54,483 nucleotides of DNA from Burkholderiales bacterium (GTDB lineage: Bacteria > Pseudomonadota > Gammaproteobacteria > Burkholderiales > SG8-39), in assembly GCA_023383795.1 (NCBI GenBank), contig JAHDYJ010000018.1, positions 1 to 54,483 of the forward strand, given 5' to 3'. Of the stretch, positions 43,498-51,792 are shown piece after piece. The stretch's first letter is position 1, and each line of letters starts with the position of its first letter. The notes under the pieces are model-generated. The model was not told where the DNA came from and did not search any database. It was given only the letters and a program-made list of their open reading frames with translations. The position numbers were made by a program, and so were the translations under genes.

Positions 43498-44172
43498 TTA
43501 GAAGCGCTTTCTCAGCACCATCGTCTGCCCGACGCGCTGCATGTCCATGCGGCCGAGGAAGCTCATGCCCAGCAGCGGCACGCTGAGCCCCTTGTCCAGC
43601 ACCACCGCGTCGACGTTCGCGACCGACACCCCGCCGCCGATGCTGACGGCGTCCAGCTTGACCTTGTAGGCGCGGGCCGGCCCGCCGGCGGTCGAGACGA
43701 TCCCCTGCGGCGCGTTCGCGTAGATCACGCCGGCGCGCCGCGCATCGGCCGCGGGCAGCGCGACCAGGGTGGCGCCGGTGTCGACCAGGAACCGCATCGC
43801 GGCGCCGTTCACCGTGCCCTCGGCGATGAAGTGGCCGGCCGCGTCGGCGCTGAGCGTGACGCTCGCCGCGGCCGCGGGTGCCCGCGAGACGTAGGGCTGG
43901 CCGATCTTGAGCGTGCGGCGCTTGCCGTCGATCTCGAACACCGCGCCGTCGCGCTCCACCGCGAGCAGCCGCACGCCGTCGGCCAGCCGCTCGCCGGCCC
44001 GTACGGTGCGCGGCGCGCCGCCGTCGACGCTCACGACCGCCTTGCCGCCGAACAACCCCACCACCCGCACGTCGGCCGCCAGCGCGCCCGGCGCGAGAAC
44101 GAAGGCGAGCAATGACATAAAATAGCCGGCGCACTTCCTGCTTGTCGCTGCCATCATCGTCGTCTTTGCCAT
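43498..44172 (-). CDS. second exported retropepsin-like aspartic protease
   Basis: 224 residues. Signal peptide (MSLLAFVLAPGALAA at residues 19-33 of this start; a shorter start at that Met is possible), then the same domain pattern as the 42759 product: GHFIAEGTVNGAAMRFLVDT with DTGA, YVS..., ISTAGGP-like loop, LLGMSFLGRMDMQRVGQTM. Periplasmic, single lobe. Convergent with its paralogue; identity is moderate, so the duplication is old. Substrate unknown. Confidence 0.87.
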   Translation of the reverse strand: MAKTTMMAATSRKCAGYFMSLLAFVLAPGALAADVRVVGLFGGKAVVSVDGGAPRTVRAGERLADGVRLLAVERDGAVFEIDGKRRTLKIGQPYVSRAPAAAASVTLSADAAGHFIAEGTVNGAAMRFLVDTGATLVALPAADARRAGVIYANAPQGIVSTAGGPARAYKVKLDAVSIGGGVSVANVDAVVLDKGLSVPLLGMSFLGRMDMQRVGQTMVLRKRF

Positions 44173-44198
44173 ATTTGGCGGTCCCCTTCCGGCCGAGA

Positions 44199-44906
44199 AT
44201 GAAACCGATCGCGATCTTCCGGCACCATCCCGGCGAGGGTCCAGGCTATCTGGGCGCGTATCTCGAGGCAAGGGGCATGCCGTGGACGCTGTCCAGGACG
44301 GACGAGGGTGAAAAAGTGCCGGATGATCCGCGCGCCTTCGCCGGGCTCGTGTTCATGGGCGGCCCGATGAGCGTGAACGACGACCTGCCGTGGATCGCGC
44401 TGACGCTCGCGCTGATCCGCGCGGCGGTCGCGGCGGACGTGCCGGTGCTCGGGCACTGCCTCGGCGGGCAGCTGATCGCGAAGGCGCTCGGCGCGGAGGT
44501 GACCCGCAACCCGGTCAAGGAGATCGGCTGGGGGCCGGTCGCCGTGGTGCCGGGCGAGGTGGCCGCGCGCTGGTTCGGCGGGCTGCGCGAGTTCGAGAGC
44601 TTCCACTGGCACGGCGAGACGTTCGCGATCCCGGCGGGCGCGGCGCGCATCGCCTCGAGCGCCCACTGCGCCAACCAGGGCTTCGCGCTCGGGCCGCATC
44701 TCGCCCTCCAGTGCCACGTCGAGATGACCGCCGACCTGATCCGGGCGTGGGCGTCGAGCGGCGAGCGCGAGATCCGCGAGTCGCGCGCGAGCCCGGCGGT
44801 GCAGACCGCCGCCGAGATGACCGAGGGCCTGGACGAGCGGCTGCCCGACCTGCATGCGGTCGCCGACCGCCTGTACGACCGCTGGACCGAGGGCCTCGCG
44901 CGCTAG
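44199..44906 (+). CDS. class I glutamine amidotransferase-like protein
   Basis: 235 residues, GMP-synthase-type GATase domain: GLVFMGGPMSVND, nucleophile elbow VLGHCLGGQLIAKALG (catalytic Cys), and the His in ALQCHVEMT. No synthetase domain is fused or adjacent, so it is probably one of the stand-alone peptidase/gamma-glutamyl hydrolase-like members. ATG 44199 begins a typical KPIAIFRHHPGEGPG; the ORF extends upstream without similarity. Followed after 7 bases by the exported protein gene. Confidence 0.9.
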   Translation: MKPIAIFRHHPGEGPGYLGAYLEARGMPWTLSRTDEGEKVPDDPRAFAGLVFMGGPMSVNDDLPWIALTLALIRAAVAADVPVLGHCLGGQLIAKALGAEVTRNPVKEIGWGPVAVVPGEVAARWFGGLREFESFHWHGETFAIPAGAARIASSAHCANQGFALGPHLALQCHVEMTADLIRAWASSGEREIRESRASPAVQTAAEMTEGLDERLPDLHAVADRLYDRWTEGLAR

Positions 44907-44913
44907 CCCGACG

Positions 44914-45528
44914 ATGAGGTGGATTCGGATTCTCGCCGCGGCGCTCGCGGCGGCCGTCCTGGTCGCGCCGGCGCGGGCCGCGCCCAGCTGGCACTTCGCC
45001 GAGAGCGAGAACGGCATGCGCGCGGCCTCCATCTGGGCGCAGGGGCGGACCCCCTCGGGGCAGGTGCCGATGAAGCTCGAAGTGCGCTGCCGGCCCGGCC
45101 CCGACGGCGCGGCGACGATCGCGCTCGCGGTGCGCGGGGCGCAGGATATGCGCACCTTCAGCTTCGAGGATTTCGAGGGGGCGGACGCGCCGGCGGCCAG
45201 GCGCAAGCTCGCCACGATCCGCGTGGTGGCGCTGCGCCGCGACGTGTCGGTCACCACGTCCTTCGCCGGCGGCTACCAGGAAGACGGCTTCTTCGCCTTC
45301 ACCCTGAGCGCGCCGCTCGTCGGACGCAACGAGGTGAAGTGGATTACCGACGCGATCATCCTCGGCGCGGTGCTGGTGGTGGTCACGGTGCAGGACCCGC
45401 GCGACTCCCGCCGCCGCATCCACGCGCAGTTCCAGACGCGCGGCGCGACCGCTGCGGTGACGAACACCATGGACGGGTGCCTCGCCGCGGCCGTGGCGAA
45501 CGGCGCAGAGCGGCCGCAAACGCGCTGA
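44914..45528 (+). CDS. exported protein of unknown function
   Basis: 204 residues. Signal peptide (residues 1-22, ending ARA), then a domain with WHFAESENGMRAASIWAQ, KLEVRCRPGPDGAATIALAV and EDFEGADAPAARR; a hydrophobic stretch near residues 145-160 (ITDAIILGAVLVVVTV) may be buried or membrane-inserted. Two cysteines. Starts 7 bases after the amidotransferase stop, so likely the same transcript. No family assigned. Confidence 0.72.
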   Translation: MRWIRILAAALAAAVLVAPARAAPSWHFAESENGMRAASIWAQGRTPSGQVPMKLEVRCRPGPDGAATIALAVRGAQDMRTFSFEDFEGADAPAARRKLATIRVVALRRDVSVTTSFAGGYQEDGFFAFTLSAPLVGRNEVKWITDAIILGAVLVVVTVQDPRDSRRRIHAQFQTRGATAAVTNTMDGCLAAAVANGAERPQTR

Positions 45529-45578
45529 CCGCGCGCTGCCGCGCGGCGTGCCTTCGATAACTGGATTCCCTGCTCTCT

Positions 45579-45744
45579 GAGGAGAGGTAGCCGCGAAGCG
45601 GACGGGGTGGTGCCGGCGCAAGAGCGATTGCAGCGGTCGCAACCACCCCGCCGCGCGTTCGCGCGGCACCCCGCCTTGAAAAGGCGGGGACATCTTCTCC
45701 CCTCCTCGCCGAGGAGGGGTGGCCGCAAAGCGGCCGGGGTGGTG
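45579..45744. repeat. dispersed hairpin-rich repeat island
   Basis: Two 34-base direct copies (45579-45612 and 45711-45744; 30 of 34 identical), each a GAGGAG..GGT..CCGC.AAGCGG..GGGGTGGTG unit. Between them are a perfect hairpin CCCCGCCTT/AAGGCGGGG (45669-45689), a perfect hairpin CCCCTCCTC/GAGGAGGGG (45699-45719) and an inverted ACCACCCCG (45642-45650). It fills most of the gap between convergent genes; no coding sequence. Looks like a REP/MITE-type intergenic element. Confidence 0.75.
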
Positions 45745-45776
45745 CGCCGAGGAGGAGCGGCCGCGACGCCGCCGCA

Positions 45777-46262
45777 TCAATCCCGGAAGTTGCCGAACTG
45801 CAGCGGGATGTCGGCGACCGCGCCCTTCACCAGCGCGATGACCGCCTGCAGCTCGTCCTTCTTCGCGCCCGACACCCGCACCGCGGCGCCCTGGATCGAC
45901 GCCTGCGCCTTCAGCTTCGAGTCCTTCACGAGCTTCACGATCCGCTTCGCGGCGTCCTGCTCGATGCCGTTCCTGACCTCGATCGCCTGCCTCACCTTGC
46001 CGCCGGCGGCCTGCTCGACCGCCTTCGGCACGAGCGCCCGGACGTCGACGCCGCGCTTGGCGCATCTCGCGGTGAGGAGGTCGCGCACCTGGCCGAGCTT
46101 GAACTCGTCGTCCGCGTGGAGCGTCAGCGCGAGCTCGGCGAGCTCGATGCGCGCGTCGGAGCCCTTGAAGTCGAAGCGGTTCGCGATCTCCTTGTTGGCC
46201 TGGTCGACCGCGTTCTTGAGCTCCATCTTGTTGACTTCGGAAGTGATGTCGAACGAAGGCAT
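45777..46262 (-). CDS. yajQ: YajQ family cyclic-di-GMP-binding protein
   Basis: 161 residues, the full UPF0234 length. N-terminal [26 protein letters not shown] signature (residues 1-20), [12 protein letters not shown], and the C-terminal [14 protein letters not shown] and PLQFGNFRD. Family members bind nucleotides including c-di-GMP and modulate transcription factors in Xanthomonas. Cytosolic. Lies downstream of the MFS gene on the same strand, 75 bases away. Confidence 0.96.
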   Translation of the reverse strand: MPSFDITSEVNKMELKNAVDQANKEIANRFDFKGSDARIELAELALTLHADDEFKLGQVRDLLTARCAKRGVDVRALVPKAVEQAAGGKVRQAIEVRNGIEQDAAKRIVKLVKDSKLKAQASIQGAAVRVSGAKKDELQAVIALVKGAVADIPLQFGNFRD

Positions 46263-46337
46263 CGGCGACCTCGGGTGGGGGTACGGAAGCGCAAACGCAG
46301 GCGGGGGGTGGAAAGACGCGGCAGCGAAACCCCGATG

Positions 46338-47525
46338 TTAACGCGCGCGCTCGCCGGCGGCCGGGCGCCGCAGCAGCACCGCCGCACCGGCCGCGGCCCA
46401 CAGCGCGATGAACGCGTACGCGAGCCCGTAGCCCGCCGCCTCGGCGACCGCGCCGAACGCGAGCGGGCCGACGATCAGGCCGGCGTAGGCGGTGAGCAGC
46501 ATGCCGCCGGTGACGAGCCCGACGTCCTCCACCGGCGCCTCGCGGACGATCTCGGCGAAGAAGACGCCGTTCCAGCCGCTGGCGGTGAGGCCGAAGAGGA
46601 GGCACGCGAACGCGAGCATTCCGAACGGCATCGCCGGCGCCGCGAGGCCGACCACCGCGGCGGCGGCCGCCATGGCGAAGCCCATCGCCGCCAGCACCGC
46701 GCGCGCCGCCAGCCGGTGCCCGGTCACGACGCCGGAGGCGAGCCGGCCGGCGAAACCGCCGAACTGCGCGATCGCGAGCAGCACGCCGGCCGCGGCGAGC
46801 GGCAGCCCCGCCGCGGTGACGAGAAAGCTCACCAGGAACCCGTTCAGGCAGATCTGCATCGCGTGGAACGCGAACGAGGCGATGGCGAGCTGGCGCAGGC
46901 GCGGCGTGCCGAACACGCGCCGCAGGAGCGCGGCGAGGCCGCCGAGGCGATGCGCGCCGCGCGGGGCGTTCGCCTCGTGCCGGCGCCGCACCGGCTCGAT
47001 CGCGAGCGCGTAGGCGAGGGCGAGCGCCGCGCCGAGCGCGAGCGCGCCGCGCCATCCGGTCCACGGCACGAGCGCCGGCATGACGAGCCCGGTCAACATG
47101 CCCCCGAGCTGCACGCCGGTCTGCTTGAGCGAGAAGATGAACGGGCGCTCCTCCGGCCGCGTCACGCGCGCGAGGAGCTGCGAGGCGGCCGGCGTCTCCA
47201 CGCCGCAGCCGAAACCGACGAGCGCCGGCAGCACCGCGAGCGCGGCGAGCGAGCCGTGCGCGCCGGCGGCGAGGCCGAGCGCGCAGAGCACGAGGCTCGC
47301 TTGCGCCGTGCGCAGCGGGCCGAGCCGCGCGATGATCGCGCCGGCGAGAAGCGAAGTGACCAGGCCGCCGCTCCACAGGATCGCCGAGTAGGCGCCGAGC
47401 AGCGTGGTCGACACGCCGAGGTCCGCCGCGATCGCCGGCGCGAGCACCGGCACGGTCAGCATGCTCACCGCGGTGAACACCTGGACGACGTTGAGCAGCA
47501 GCGCCGCGCGCAGCGCGAGACGCAT
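46338..47525 (-). CDS. MFS transporter
   Basis: 395 residues with 12 predicted TM helices, CynX/NimT-like major facilitator. It has SLLAGAIIARLGPLRTA (motif-A-type loop 2-3), FGCGVETPAASQLLARVTRP in the first half, and FGGFAGRLASGVVTGHR in the second-half equivalent loop. Inner membrane. Located 67 bases after the degenerate uraH on the same strand, so it may move a purine-derived metabolite, but its substrate is not predictable from sequence. Confidence 0.92.
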   Translation of the reverse strand: MRLALRAALLLNVVQVFTAVSMLTVPVLAPAIAADLGVSTTLLGAYSAILWSGGLVTSLLAGAIIARLGPLRTAQASLVLCALGLAAGAHGSLAALAVLPALVGFGCGVETPAASQLLARVTRPEERPFIFSLKQTGVQLGGMLTGLVMPALVPWTGWRGALALGAALALAYALAIEPVRRRHEANAPRGAHRLGGLAALLRRVFGTPRLRQLAIASFAFHAMQICLNGFLVSFLVTAAGLPLAAAGVLLAIAQFGGFAGRLASGVVTGHRLAARAVLAAMGFAMAAAAAVVGLAAPAMPFGMLAFACLLFGLTASGWNGVFFAEIVREAPVEDVGLVTGGMLLTAYAGLIVGPLAFGAVAEAAGYGLAYAFIALWAAAGAAVLLRRPAAGERAR

Positions 47526-47592
47526 GCTCAGCGCGCCGGCCGTCGGCCCGGCTGGTTTCCCGGCAAGGCGTTGCGGGACCGCGCCACCGCGA

Positions 47593-47946
47593 TCAGGCGC
47601 CGCCGCGGAAGCAGGAGAAGCCCCACGGCGTCACCTTCATCGGCAGGTGGTAATGCTGCTCGGGGTCGGCGATGCCGAACCGGTAGGTCACCACGTCCAG
47701 GAACGGCACCGGCGGCAGCGTGACGCCGACCGCCCGGTAGTACGCGCCGACGTGGAAGTCCGCCTCGTAGCGACCCGCCGCGAAGCGCTTCGCGAGCGCG
47801 GGCTCCTCGACCAGGCCCTTCGCGCTGACGATGCCGCCGGCGAGGAGCTTGCGGTCGGGGTCGAGGCGGTACACCTCGACCCGCATCCACGCGGCGACCA
47901 CGCCCCGCGAGACGTCGACGACATGGATGGAGATTCCGCCCGACAT
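47593..47946 (-). CDS. transthyretin-like / hydroxyisourate hydrolase paralogue, degenerate active site
   Basis: 117 residues, the same length as the canonical UraH at 52938 and clearly homologous (PFLDVVTYRFGIADPEQHYH). His8 and His100 of the active site are kept. However, the catalytic Arg (Arg45 in the neighbour) is Leu45, and the C-terminal YRGS is FRGG, so the Ser is lost. It may be a non-catalytic transthyretin-like protein or hydrolyse another ring. Starts 17 bases after the BMP lipoprotein gene in the same operon. Confidence 0.88.
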   Translation of the reverse strand: MSGGISIHVVDVSRGVVAAWMRVEVYRLDPDRKLLAGGIVSAKGLVEEPALAKRFAAGRYEADFHVGAYYRAVGVTLPPVPFLDVVTYRFGIADPEQHYHLPMKVTPWGFSCFRGGA

Positions 47947-47963
47947 GCCATCCTCCGCGCGCG

Positions 47964-48998
47964 CTACGCGCCGGCGAGCTCCGGCCCCTCGAACGCCTCC
48001 GGCATCCGGATCGCTCCCGCCGCGATCCGCTCCCGGTACTCCTCGACGCCCGCGCGCACCCGCGGCGCGACGTCCGCGGCGAGCGCGAGACGCACCGCCT
48101 CCGGGTGGCGCACGCCGTAGCGCTTGACGAGGTCGCCCTTGAGCAGGTTGTCGCGCAGGTCCCGCGCCGCCATGAACAGAGCATAGCCCGAGTCGGCGAC
48201 CGCCGACGCGACGTACGCCTCGGGCGCCGCGGCGACCCAGTCGCGCACCGCCCCGATCTGGCGCACGCCGCGGGCGCGGCAGGCCTCCGTCGCACCCGCG
48301 CGCCCCCCGGCGTCGAGCATGGTGAACACGACGTCGGCGCCGGCCTCGATCGCGGCGAGCGCATGCGTGCGCGCGAGCGCCGCGTCGTCGTCCACGCCGG
48401 CGAACCGCGTCAGCAGCCGCGCACGCGGATTCGCCGCGCGCAGGCCGCCGGCGAACGCCGCGCGCGCGGCGAGCGCGGCGTCGCTGCGCGCGCCGCCCAG
48501 ATGGCCGACGGCGTTCGCGCGCGTCAGCAGACCGGCGGCCGCGCCCGCGAGCCACGCCGACTCCGCCTGGCGCACGCCGTAGACCGCCAGGTTCGGCCGC
48601 GTCAGGCGCCCCTCGATCGCGACGAAGCGCTGCGCCGGGAACTCCCACGCGACGCGCTGGACGGCTTCGCTCGTCACCGCGCCGTAGGCGACCACGAGCG
48701 TGGCCTCCGAGGCGGCGAGCTCGCGCAGCGCCGCGAGCATGGGCTCGCGCTCCGGCGCCACGCCGTCCAGGTGCCGCACCGGGATGCCGAGCTCGGCGCG
48801 CACGCGCTGCAGGCCGCGATGGCCGAGCTCGAAGAATCCGCCGTCGTCGACGCGGCCCGGAAACATCGCGGCGACGGGGCCCGCCTCGGGCGGCCGGTGC
48901 TTCCTGCCCGCGCAGCCGGCGAGCGCGGCCGCGCCGGCGGCGGCGAGCAGGCGCCGCCGGCGACGGTCCGGGCGATCGGGCGGGCGGGCGGCCTCCAT
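47964..48998 (-). CDS. BMP/PnrA-family substrate-binding lipoprotein
   Basis: 344 residues. Arg-rich n-region and lipobox LAGC (about residue 28), then a periplasmic binding fold of the BMP/Med (nucleoside-binding) family: VAAMFPGRVDDGGFFELGHR, VAYGAVTSEAVQRVAWEFPA, FVAIEG, ADVVFTMLDAGGRAG. Such proteins bind nucleosides and work with NupBCD-type permeases, none of which is present here; the adjacent ABC permeases are of the Pot type. It may share the operon to collect purine nucleosides for the urate pathway (inference). Confidence 0.88.
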   Translation of the reverse strand: MEAARPPDRPDRRRRRLLAAAGAAALAGCAGRKHRPPEAGPVAAMFPGRVDDGGFFELGHRGLQRVRAELGIPVRHLDGVAPEREPMLAALRELAASEATLVVAYGAVTSEAVQRVAWEFPAQRFVAIEGRLTRPNLAVYGVRQAESAWLAGAAAGLLTRANAVGHLGGARSDAALAARAAFAGGLRAANPRARLLTRFAGVDDDAALARTHALAAIEAGADVVFTMLDAGGRAGATEACRARGVRQIGAVRDWVAAAPEAYVASAVADSGYALFMAARDLRDNLLKGDLVKRYGVRHPEAVRLALAADVAPRVRAGVEEYRERIAAGAIRMPEAFEGPELAGA

Positions 48999-49015
48999 CT
49001 GCGCGCGAGCGTAGC

Positions 49016-49825
49016 TCAGCGCAGCTGCTTTGTCAGCCCGGCGAAGCGCTCGGCGAGGATCATCAGGACCAGCGTCGCGACGACGATGACGCCGGACGCG
49101 GCGGCGGTGCGCACGTCGAGATTGGTCTCGATGATCTCCCACAGGTAGATCGGCAGCATCTGCGTGCGCGCGTCGGCGACGAACAGCGACACCGGGATGT
49201 TGTCGAACGACGACATGAAGGCGATGAACGCGCCGGCGCCGACGCCCGGCGCGATCAGCGGCAGCGTGACGCGGCGGAACGTGTAGAAGCGGCTCGCGCC
49301 GAGGCTTTCCGAGGCCTCGAGCATCGCCGGATCGAGCTGCGACAGGGCGGCGATGCTGTTGCGCAGGACGAACGGCACGCACACGACGACGTGGCCGAGC
49401 GTCAGTCCGGCGATCGACTGGACCAGGCCGATCATGTTGAAGAAGATCAGCGCGCCGAAGCCGAACGCGAGCGCCGGCAGCAGGAGCGGCGACATGAACA
49501 GCGCATCGGCGGCCTTGGCCCACGGGCTGCGGCTGCGGCCGATGCCGAGCGCCGCAGTCACGCCGAGCACGACCGAGGCGACGGTGGTCCAGCAGGCGAC
49601 CACCAGGCTGTTCCACGCCGTGGCGAGCAGCTGGTCGGCCTCCAGCAGCGCGGCGTACCAGCGGAACGAGTACCCGCTCGGCGGAAACTTCAGCGACTCC
49701 GAGTCGGTGAACGAGGTGAGGAGCAGGATCAGCGTCGGGGCGATCAGGAACGCGATCGCGACCGCCGACAGGACGCCGATCGCGACGCCGAACGAGAGCG
49801 CCTCGTAGTCGCGCCGTCTACGCAT
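49016..49825 (-). CDS. ABC transporter permease (PotC-type)
   Basis: 269 residues, six TM helices and the binding-protein-dependent permease (EAA) loop ESLGASRFYTFRRVTLPL that docks on the ATPase. Second permease of the Pot-type importer; overlaps the PotB-type gene by 8 bases. Ends 17 bases before the BMP gene. Confidence 0.93.
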   Translation of the reverse strand: MRRRRDYEALSFGVAIGVLSAVAIAFLIAPTLILLLTSFTDSESLKFPPSGYSFRWYAALLEADQLLATAWNSLVVACWTTVASVVLGVTAALGIGRSRSPWAKAADALFMSPLLLPALAFGFGALIFFNMIGLVQSIAGLTLGHVVVCVPFVLRNSIAALSQLDPAMLEASESLGASRFYTFRRVTLPLIAPGVGAGAFIAFMSSFDNIPVSLFVADARTQMLPIYLWEIIETNLDVRTAAASGVIVVATLVLMILAERFAGLTKQLR

Positions 49826-50669
49826 ACGCGCCGCGCGCCGCGCGGCCGACCAGGTTGAGCAGGTACACGACCGCCAGCACCGCGATCATGAAGACCACCG
49901 ACATCGCCGCGGCGAACGGCCAGTTGTTGGCGCCGGTCGCCTGCTGGTAGATGTAGAGCGGCATGTAGATCAGCCGCGCGCCGCCGATCAGCGTCTGGGT
50001 CACGAACGCGGTCACGCAGGCGGCGTAGACCAGGATGCAGCCGGCGACCACGCCGGGAAGCGAGAGCGGCACCGTGACCTTCCAGAAGGTGCGCCAGGCG
50101 CCGGCGCCGAGCGAGGACGAGGCGTCGGACAGATTCGGGTCGACCCGTGCCAGCGTCGCCATGATCGGCAGGACCATCAGCGGCATCTGCACCTGGGCGA
50201 GCACCATGACGACGCCCACCTCGGTGTAGAGCAGCCTGAGCGGCCGGTCGACCAGGCCGATCGCCGCGAGCGCCTGGTTGATGACGCCCTGCGAGCCGAG
50301 CATCACGATCCAGGCGAACGTGCGCACCACGACGCTGGTCAGGATCGGCAGGATCACCAGGAACACGAGCGCCGCCTGCCAGCGCGGCGGCAGCCGCAGC
50401 GCGAGCCAGGCGAGCGGGTAGCCGAACACGAGGCACACCAGCGTCGCCTTCGCCCCGAGCGTCAGCGTGTCCCACAGGATGCCCAGCGTGAAGCGGTCGC
50501 CGAGGAAGCGCGCGTACTGGGCGAGCGTCAGCGCGCGCAGCTCGGCGGAATCGTAGAAGCTCCACGCCACGAGCACGCCGAGCGGCGCGACGAAGAACGC
50601 CAGGAAGAAGGCGGCGAGCGGCAGCGCGAGCCGCCACTCGCGGCCCCCGGCCGCCGCGCGCGCCGCCAT
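49818..50669 (-). CDS. ABC transporter permease (PotB-type)
   Basis: 283 residues, six TM helices with EAA loop SSSLGAGAWRTFWKVTVPLS. First permease of the Pot-type importer. The N-terminal LALPLAAFFLAFFVAPLGVL is the first helix. Lies 42 bases after the binding-protein gene and overlaps the next permease. Confidence 0.93.
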   Translation of the reverse strand: MAARAAAGGREWRLALPLAAFFLAFFVAPLGVLVAWSFYDSAELRALTLAQYARFLGDRFTLGILWDTLTLGAKATLVCLVFGYPLAWLALRLPPRWQAALVFLVILPILTSVVVRTFAWIVMLGSQGVINQALAAIGLVDRPLRLLYTEVGVVMVLAQVQMPLMVLPIMATLARVDPNLSDASSSLGAGAWRTFWKVTVPLSLPGVVAGCILVYAACVTAFVTQTLIGGARLIYMPLYIYQQATGANNWPFAAAMSVVFMIAVLAVVYLLNLVGRAARGAYA

Positions 50670-50711
50670 CTCAGCCGCGCGGGCGGCGGCCGCCGACGCC
50701 GCCGCCGTGCA

Positions 50712-51755
50712 TCACACCCGGATCTCGCGGTTGAACCGCTCGATCAGCGCCGAGCGCTGGGGATTGAGCTTCTCCCAGTCGATCGTGCGGATCTTCGCGA
50801 GCTCCGCGTGGGTCCTGCCGAGCGACCGCGTGATCTCGCCGGTGAGCGCGACCTTGCCGTTGGTCGGGATCACGTTGTAGGGCGCCTGCTGCATCTGCGC
50901 CTGCACCTCGGCGACCAGGTGCGAGTCGATGTACTGCACGGCGAGGTCCGGCGCGACCGCATCCTTCACCAGGTGCAGGCTGGTCCTCCAGCCGACCGCG
51001 CCGGTGTCCGGGATCGCGAGCTCGACCGGCACGCCGCGCCCCTTCAGGGTCTGGACGAAGTTGAAGTTGTAGGGCGCGATGTCGATCTGCTCCTGCTGCC
51101 ACAGCGTGGCGTACGCGCCGAGGTTGGCGCCGATCGCGCCGACGTTCGGCAGCACCGCGCGCAGCGCCTTGAACGCGGGCTCGAAGTCGGCCAGCGAGCC
51201 GCCCTTGATCCGGTTCAGCTCGGCGAGGAAGGCGATGCCGAGCTGGCTGTTGAGCGCGGTGAGCCCGACGCGCCCCTTGTACTTCGGGTCGAACAGCGCG
51301 TCCCACGACGTGGGCGGGTTCTTCACCCGCTTCGGGTTGTAGCCGATGCCGATCACCTGCATCGAGATCTTCGGCCCCCACCTGTCCTGGTACTCGGGCA
51401 GGAGCTCCTTGAAGCTCGGCGACTTCGCGGTGGGGTACTCGACGATCAGGCCCTGCTTGATCGCGTCCAGCACCTGCGGATCGTCGAGGATCGCGACGTC
51501 GAACGGCGGCTTGCCGCCGGCCGCGGCGAGCTTCGCGATCTGGTCGTGCGCGAGCTGGATCGTCTGCGTGACCGAGGCGCCCGTGCGCTTGCGGAAGTAG
51601 GGCGCGAGGATCTTCGAGTGCGCCTCGTTCCAGGTGCCCGGAAAGGTCGCCACGACGAGGCTGTCGGCCGCGAGCGCGCGGCGCGGCAGCGCGAGCGACG
51701 CGCCGAGTCCGAGTCCGGCGGCGAGGAAGCTCCTGCGGTCGAGGGTGGTGGTCAT
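50712..51755 (-). CDS. ABC transporter substrate-binding protein (PotD-like, Tat signal)
   Basis: 347 residues. Twin-arginine signal DRRSFLAAGLGLGASLALP, AxA cleavage near residue 29, then a family-1-type solute-binding fold (VVATFPGTWNEAHSKILAPY, AILDDPQVLDAIKQG). Periplasmic receptor of the ABC importer encoded by the flanking genes. Ligand unknown; operon context points to a purine-degradation intermediate such as urate or allantoin, while the family commonly binds polyamines or other small organic cations. Confidence 0.92.
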   Translation of the reverse strand: MTTTLDRRSFLAAGLGLGASLALPRRALAADSLVVATFPGTWNEAHSKILAPYFRKRTGASVTQTIQLAHDQIAKLAAAGGKPPFDVAILDDPQVLDAIKQGLIVEYPTAKSPSFKELLPEYQDRWGPKISMQVIGIGYNPKRVKNPPTSWDALFDPKYKGRVGLTALNSQLGIAFLAELNRIKGGSLADFEPAFKALRAVLPNVGAIGANLGAYATLWQQEQIDIAPYNFNFVQTLKGRGVPVELAIPDTGAVGWRTSLHLVKDAVAPDLAVQYIDSHLVAEVQAQMQQAPYNVIPTNGKVALTGEITRSLGRTHAELAKIRTIDWEKLNPQRSALIERFNREIRV

Positions 51756-51792
51756 GTCGCGTGTCCTCCTGTGGTCTGGTTGCGGGTGCGGC

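Noticed and set aside
45597..45776. Short ORFs within the repeat island before yajQ
   Set aside because: They translate hairpin repeats, differ between the copies and have no start signals.
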